Origin: CAZGQY01 sp964528035
GTDB taxonomy: Bacteria; Pseudomonadota; Gammaproteobacteria; Methylococcales; UBA1147
Assembly: GCA_964528035.1 (NCBI GenBank)
Contig: CAZGQY010000047.1
Coordinates: 1-23,228, forward strand
Direction: 5' to 3'
DNA length: 23,228 bases
This document shows positions 20,913 through 23,228 of the stretch, in pieces. The translations under genes and the position numbers were made by a program. Numbering within the stretch: position 1 is the first letter of the stretch; each line of letters opens with the position of its first letter. Under the pieces are notes generated by a model. The model had not been told where the DNA came from. It was given only the letters and a program-made list of their open reading frames with translations, and searched no databases.

Positions 20913-21743
20913 CTAAAATTCCGGCTCAAACTGGGCGAACCATTGTCCACTGCCGTTGGCTGAGAGTGGATCGTAATACAAAGTGTTGAGCTTAAGGTGA
21001 CCTGATTCCCCGAGCTCTGGTCCAGGCAATAAGGTACGAAAGGCTTCCCCGCCCAACAGTTGATGCGTTATTGTTTGATACATACGTGACAGTTGTCTGT
21101 CTCGGAGCATGGTTTCCAGAATCTGCGGTCCGGCGATCAGGTACATGCGCTGGAAACCCAGTTCGCTTAAAGCAGTGACTAAGGGACGACCTTCTACATC
21201 TCGATCGCGACCCGCGATAATGACTGTATAACCTTTCTTTTCCCATGCTTTGATCCGAGCCGGATCCGCACATTGACCGGTTGCGATATAACAGCGTTGG
21301 TTATGTTGTTTGATAGATGCAGGCATTGGGAAATCCAGGCTTCCGCTGGCGATAACTATTGACGGCTGTGACACTAAACCCTGTTGTATTCGCCACTCGG
21401 CGATATCTGCAGTCTCTGGTGTAACTCCTGATTGCAGGATATTGCCCAGTGTGCCATTTGCCAGTGATCGTAGGTAGCCACCATGCGTTATCAAGCAATC
21501 TGCCTGGGCGTGAAGTTCCAGGAAAAGGCGAAAATCATCGGCAGTTGTGAGTGTCTTGGGTAAATAAGTTTTTCCAGTATTTTTGTCTTCCAGCGCAATA
21601 CGTCCATCCAGTGAGGACAAGAAATTTGCATATACGAAAGGTTTCTGCGCAGACCCGAGTTTATGAATGTGATGATTCAGGTACAAACTCCTGAGTGATC
21701 TCTCCCGATGAGGTGGAGGGAAAAGTTGATGGATTTTTTTCAT
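20913..21743 (-). CDS. RibD C-terminal-domain reductase, likely pterin/H4MPT-related
   Basis: The start is uncertain. I use ATG 21743 (276 aa), but TTG 21761, six codons upstream, is in frame and neither has a clear ribosome-binding site. The protein has only the reductase fold of RibD/DHFR (RibD_C): PFVYANFLSSLDGRIALED, ADCLITHGGYLRSL, PSIVIASGSLDFPMP, GYTVIIAGRDRDVEG, and the late ALSELGFQRMYLIAGPQILETMLRDRQL, where AGPQIL binds the NADPH. The cytidine-deaminase half of RibD is absent. Divergence from mtdB, 136 bases away, suggests a pterin-reducing role such as making reduced H4MPT. That is inference from position. Confidence 0.8.
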   Translation of the reverse strand: MKKIHQLFPPPHRERSLRSLYLNHHIHKLGSAQKPFVYANFLSSLDGRIALEDKNTGKTYLPKTLTTADDFRLFLELHAQADCLITHGGYLRSLANGTLGNILQSGVTPETADIAEWRIQQGLVSQPSIVIASGSLDFPMPASIKQHNQRCYIATGQCADPARIKAWEKKGYTVIIAGRDRDVEGRPLVTALSELGFQRMYLIAGPQILETMLRDRQLSRMYQTITHQLLGGEAFRTLLPGPELGESGHLKLNTLYYDPLSANGSGQWFAQFEPEF

Positions 21744-21879
21744 TGCTTGATTATTAGTCAATTTGGGTCAATTGAAACATAGGCTTTTCAGTATGATTAG
21801 CTGACAAGGTGGTATCGGGAGTTGCTTTCGCCCTTTCTTTTAACTATATTACCCCGACTAAAAATACTAGGGTAATTTG
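21744..21879. promoter_or_regulatory. Divergent promoter region between the RibD-like gene and mtdB
   Basis: These 136 bases must hold promoters for both genes. An imperfect palindrome CAATTTGGGTCAATTG lies at 21759-21774, over the alternative TTG start of the minus gene. No -35/-10 pair is clear. Confidence 0.4.
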
Positions 21880-22782
21880 ATGGAAAAACAATATATTTTA
21901 CATATGCTAACGACCGCTAAAAATCTTAGCCCCTTTGATGTAAACATGGCTTTGGATGCGGGTTGGACTTCGGCGATTCCTTATATCAACGTGGAAGAAG
22001 ACGAAGTCGAAGGTTTGGTTCAGGACGCGGTGTTTTCGCGTGGTCCCAAAGGGGTCGCCAGGACAGGTATCTTTATTGGCGGGCGCGATACTATGCAGGC
22101 GATTAACATGTTGAAGACCGCTAAAAGCTCGATGGTTCCTCCATTCGAAGTGCCGGTATTTGCGGATCCCAGCGGGGCATTTACTACGGCTGCTGGTATG
22201 GTTGCTGCTGTGGAGCGAGAGTTGGCAAAAACGCACAATACCACATTAGTCGGTAAAAATATTCTTGCTTTGGGAGGAACCGGGCCGGTTGGGCAGGCTG
22301 CTGCGGTTATATCGGCGAAAGCAGGCGCGAATGTACGCATTATTGGCCGCCAGTTGGAAAAAGCCCAGCGGATTGCCGATATGTGTAACGCAGAATTCGG
22401 AAACAATGAAACCGGCATTACTGGTGGCGCTGATGCGGATAAAGGTGACTTTTTACAGACAACGGACATTGTTTATGCGACCGCTGCGGCGGGAATTGAA
22501 GTATTAAACGCGCAACTCATTGAATCTGCTCCGGCGCTGAAGGTGGCAGCAGACGTTAACGCAGTGCCTCCATCCGGAATTGCGGGTCTGAATGCTCACC
22601 ACGATGGTGAACCGATTCATGGGTCAAAAAGTGGCGCGGTCGGCATTGGTGCATTGGCAATAGGTAATGTGAAATACCAGGCTCAGAATAAATTGTTGAA
22701 ACGCATGATTGAAGAAGAGAAGCCGGTCTATCTGCATTTTGAACATGCGTTTGATGTTGCGCGTGAATACGTCAGGCCTTGA
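21880..22782 (+). CDS. mtdB: Methylene-tetrahydromethanopterin dehydrogenase (MtdB)
   Basis: This 300-aa enzyme oxidises methylene-H4MPT to methenyl-H4MPT with NAD(P), the step after formaldehyde capture in methylotroph C1 oxidation. The N-terminal half carries the pterin-side motifs LSPFDVNMALDAGW, GIFIGGRD (63-70) and ADPSGAFTTAA (95-105). The Rossmann motif GGTGPVG (132-138) begins the NAD(P)-binding domain, followed by NVRIIGR. AADVNAVPPSGIAGL and GVGALAIGNVKYQ-like C-terminal text are typical of MtdB. ATG 21880 was preferred to the TTG one codon earlier. A second, related gene starts 53 bases after its stop, so it is the first gene of a C1 operon running right. Confidence 0.93.
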   Translation: MEKQYILHMLTTAKNLSPFDVNMALDAGWTSAIPYINVEEDEVEGLVQDAVFSRGPKGVARTGIFIGGRDTMQAINMLKTAKSSMVPPFEVPVFADPSGAFTTAAGMVAAVERELAKTHNTTLVGKNILALGGTGPVGQAAAVISAKAGANVRIIGRQLEKAQRIADMCNAEFGNNETGITGGADADKGDFLQTTDIVYATAAAGIEVLNAQLIESAPALKVAADVNAVPPSGIAGLNAHHDGEPIHGSKSGAVGIGALAIGNVKYQAQNKLLKRMIEEEKPVYLHFEHAFDVAREYVRP

Positions 22783-22835
22783 TGTTTTTCGGCGGTTTAA
22801 CTTAAGCAAACAATCAAGTATAGAGAGAAACCCTA

Positions 22836-23228
22836 ATGGATAAGCGTAGTATTATTCATATGTTCGATCCGTCGCCGCATACCAGCCCTTTTGATATTAA
22901 TTTTGCGGTTGATGCAGAGTTCGACGTGATAGTGCCCTATAGCAATGTCAAATTGGAACAGATCAACGCTCTGGTTCAGGATGTTATATTTTCGCGCAGT
23001 CCTGCGGGCGTGCGAAAAACCGGTATTTTTATCGGCGGTAGAGACATGGGTGTCGCTATGGGTATGCTGGAACAAGCCAGGGAGGCGATGGTACCGCCTT
23101 TTCAGGTGTCGGTGTTAGCAGATCCCAGTGGCGCATTTACCACCGCTGCGGCATTGGTCGCGTGTGTCGAACGTGAGCTTAAAACCAGGCATGGCGGCAA
23201 TCTGAAAGGCAGTCGGGCAATCGTATTC
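22836..23228 (+). CDS. Second MtdB-like methylene-H4MPT dehydrogenase, cut by window end
   Basis: ATG 22836 has GAGAG eight to twelve bases upstream and an open frame to the window end (131 codons). The visible part is collinear with the upstream MtdB: SPFDINFAVDAEF, LVQDVIFSRSPAGV, GIFIGGRD, AMVPPFQVSVLADPSGAFTTAA and VERELKTR. Roughly half the residues are identical by eye. The Rossmann motif would begin just beyond the edge. It is a tandem paralogue. It may be an isoenzyme with another cofactor preference, or a MtdC-like enzyme. The missing C-terminal half prevents choosing. Confidence 0.88.
   Translation, partial: MDKRSIIHMFDPSPHTSPFDINFAVDAEFDVIVPYSNVKLEQINALVQDVIFSRSPAGVRKTGIFIGGRDMGVAMGMLEQAREAMVPPFQVSVLADPSGAFTTAAALVACVERELKTRHGGNLKGSRAIVF

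Overview
The window most likely comes from a methylotrophic gammaproteobacterium, possibly a methanotroph. The right end carries genes of tetrahydromethanopterin (H4MPT)-linked C1 oxidation: two tandem MtdB-type methylene-H4MPT dehydrogenases and a RibD-C-type reductase. The middle carries an FNR/FixLJ oxygen-response block. Protein families, FNR-type operators and moderate GC all fit this group. I cannot name a genus from sequence alone.

Layout. (1) 1-1609: the 3' end of a group II intron, followed directly by what reads as the last codons of a LuxR-type regulator, so the intron appears to split that gene. A complete LuxR-type regulator lies opposite it. (2) 1958-2103: a 146-bp palindromic repeat, with a second same-orientation copy at 17315-17460. 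The two bracket about 15 kb. (3) 2266-2623: a small lipoprotein gene that looks frameshifted. (4) 2695-11240: the most interesting block, all on the + strand. It has two strong hairpins, a 60-aa ORF coupled to an alpha-oxoamine synthase, an RND/MMPL exporter, a LolA-like periplasmic protein, an outer-membrane barrel protein, a small secreted beta-rich protein, a free-standing acyl carrier protein, and a diiron acyl-ACP-desaturase-like enzyme coupled to it. This reads as a pathway that makes and exports an acyl-derived amino-ketone or sphingoid-like lipid. (5) 11585-12951: a persulfide-dioxygenase-like metallo-beta-lactamase-fold protein and a cytochrome c'-like protein. (6) 13105-17982: an FNR regulator with all four cluster cysteines, FixJ, a FixL with the haem-PAS residues, an HPF/RaiA-type ribosome factor, a multi-pass membrane protein and a 43-aa lipoprotein. 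FNR boxes precede the last three, at promoter-like spacing. (7) 18428-21743, - strand: flavin reductase, 5-formyl-THF cyclo-ligase, NAD-type isocitrate dehydrogenase and a RibD-C reductase. (8) 21880-23228, + strand: mtdB and a truncated second mtdB-like gene.

How it fits together. FixL and FNR would give two independent oxygen inputs. The local FNR boxes suggest that ribosome hibernation and envelope proteins are induced at low oxygen. The biosynthesis/export block is a separate accessory module, with a LuxR-type regulator nearby. The right end is C1 core metabolism. Every function is inferred from motifs read by eye; no database search was run.
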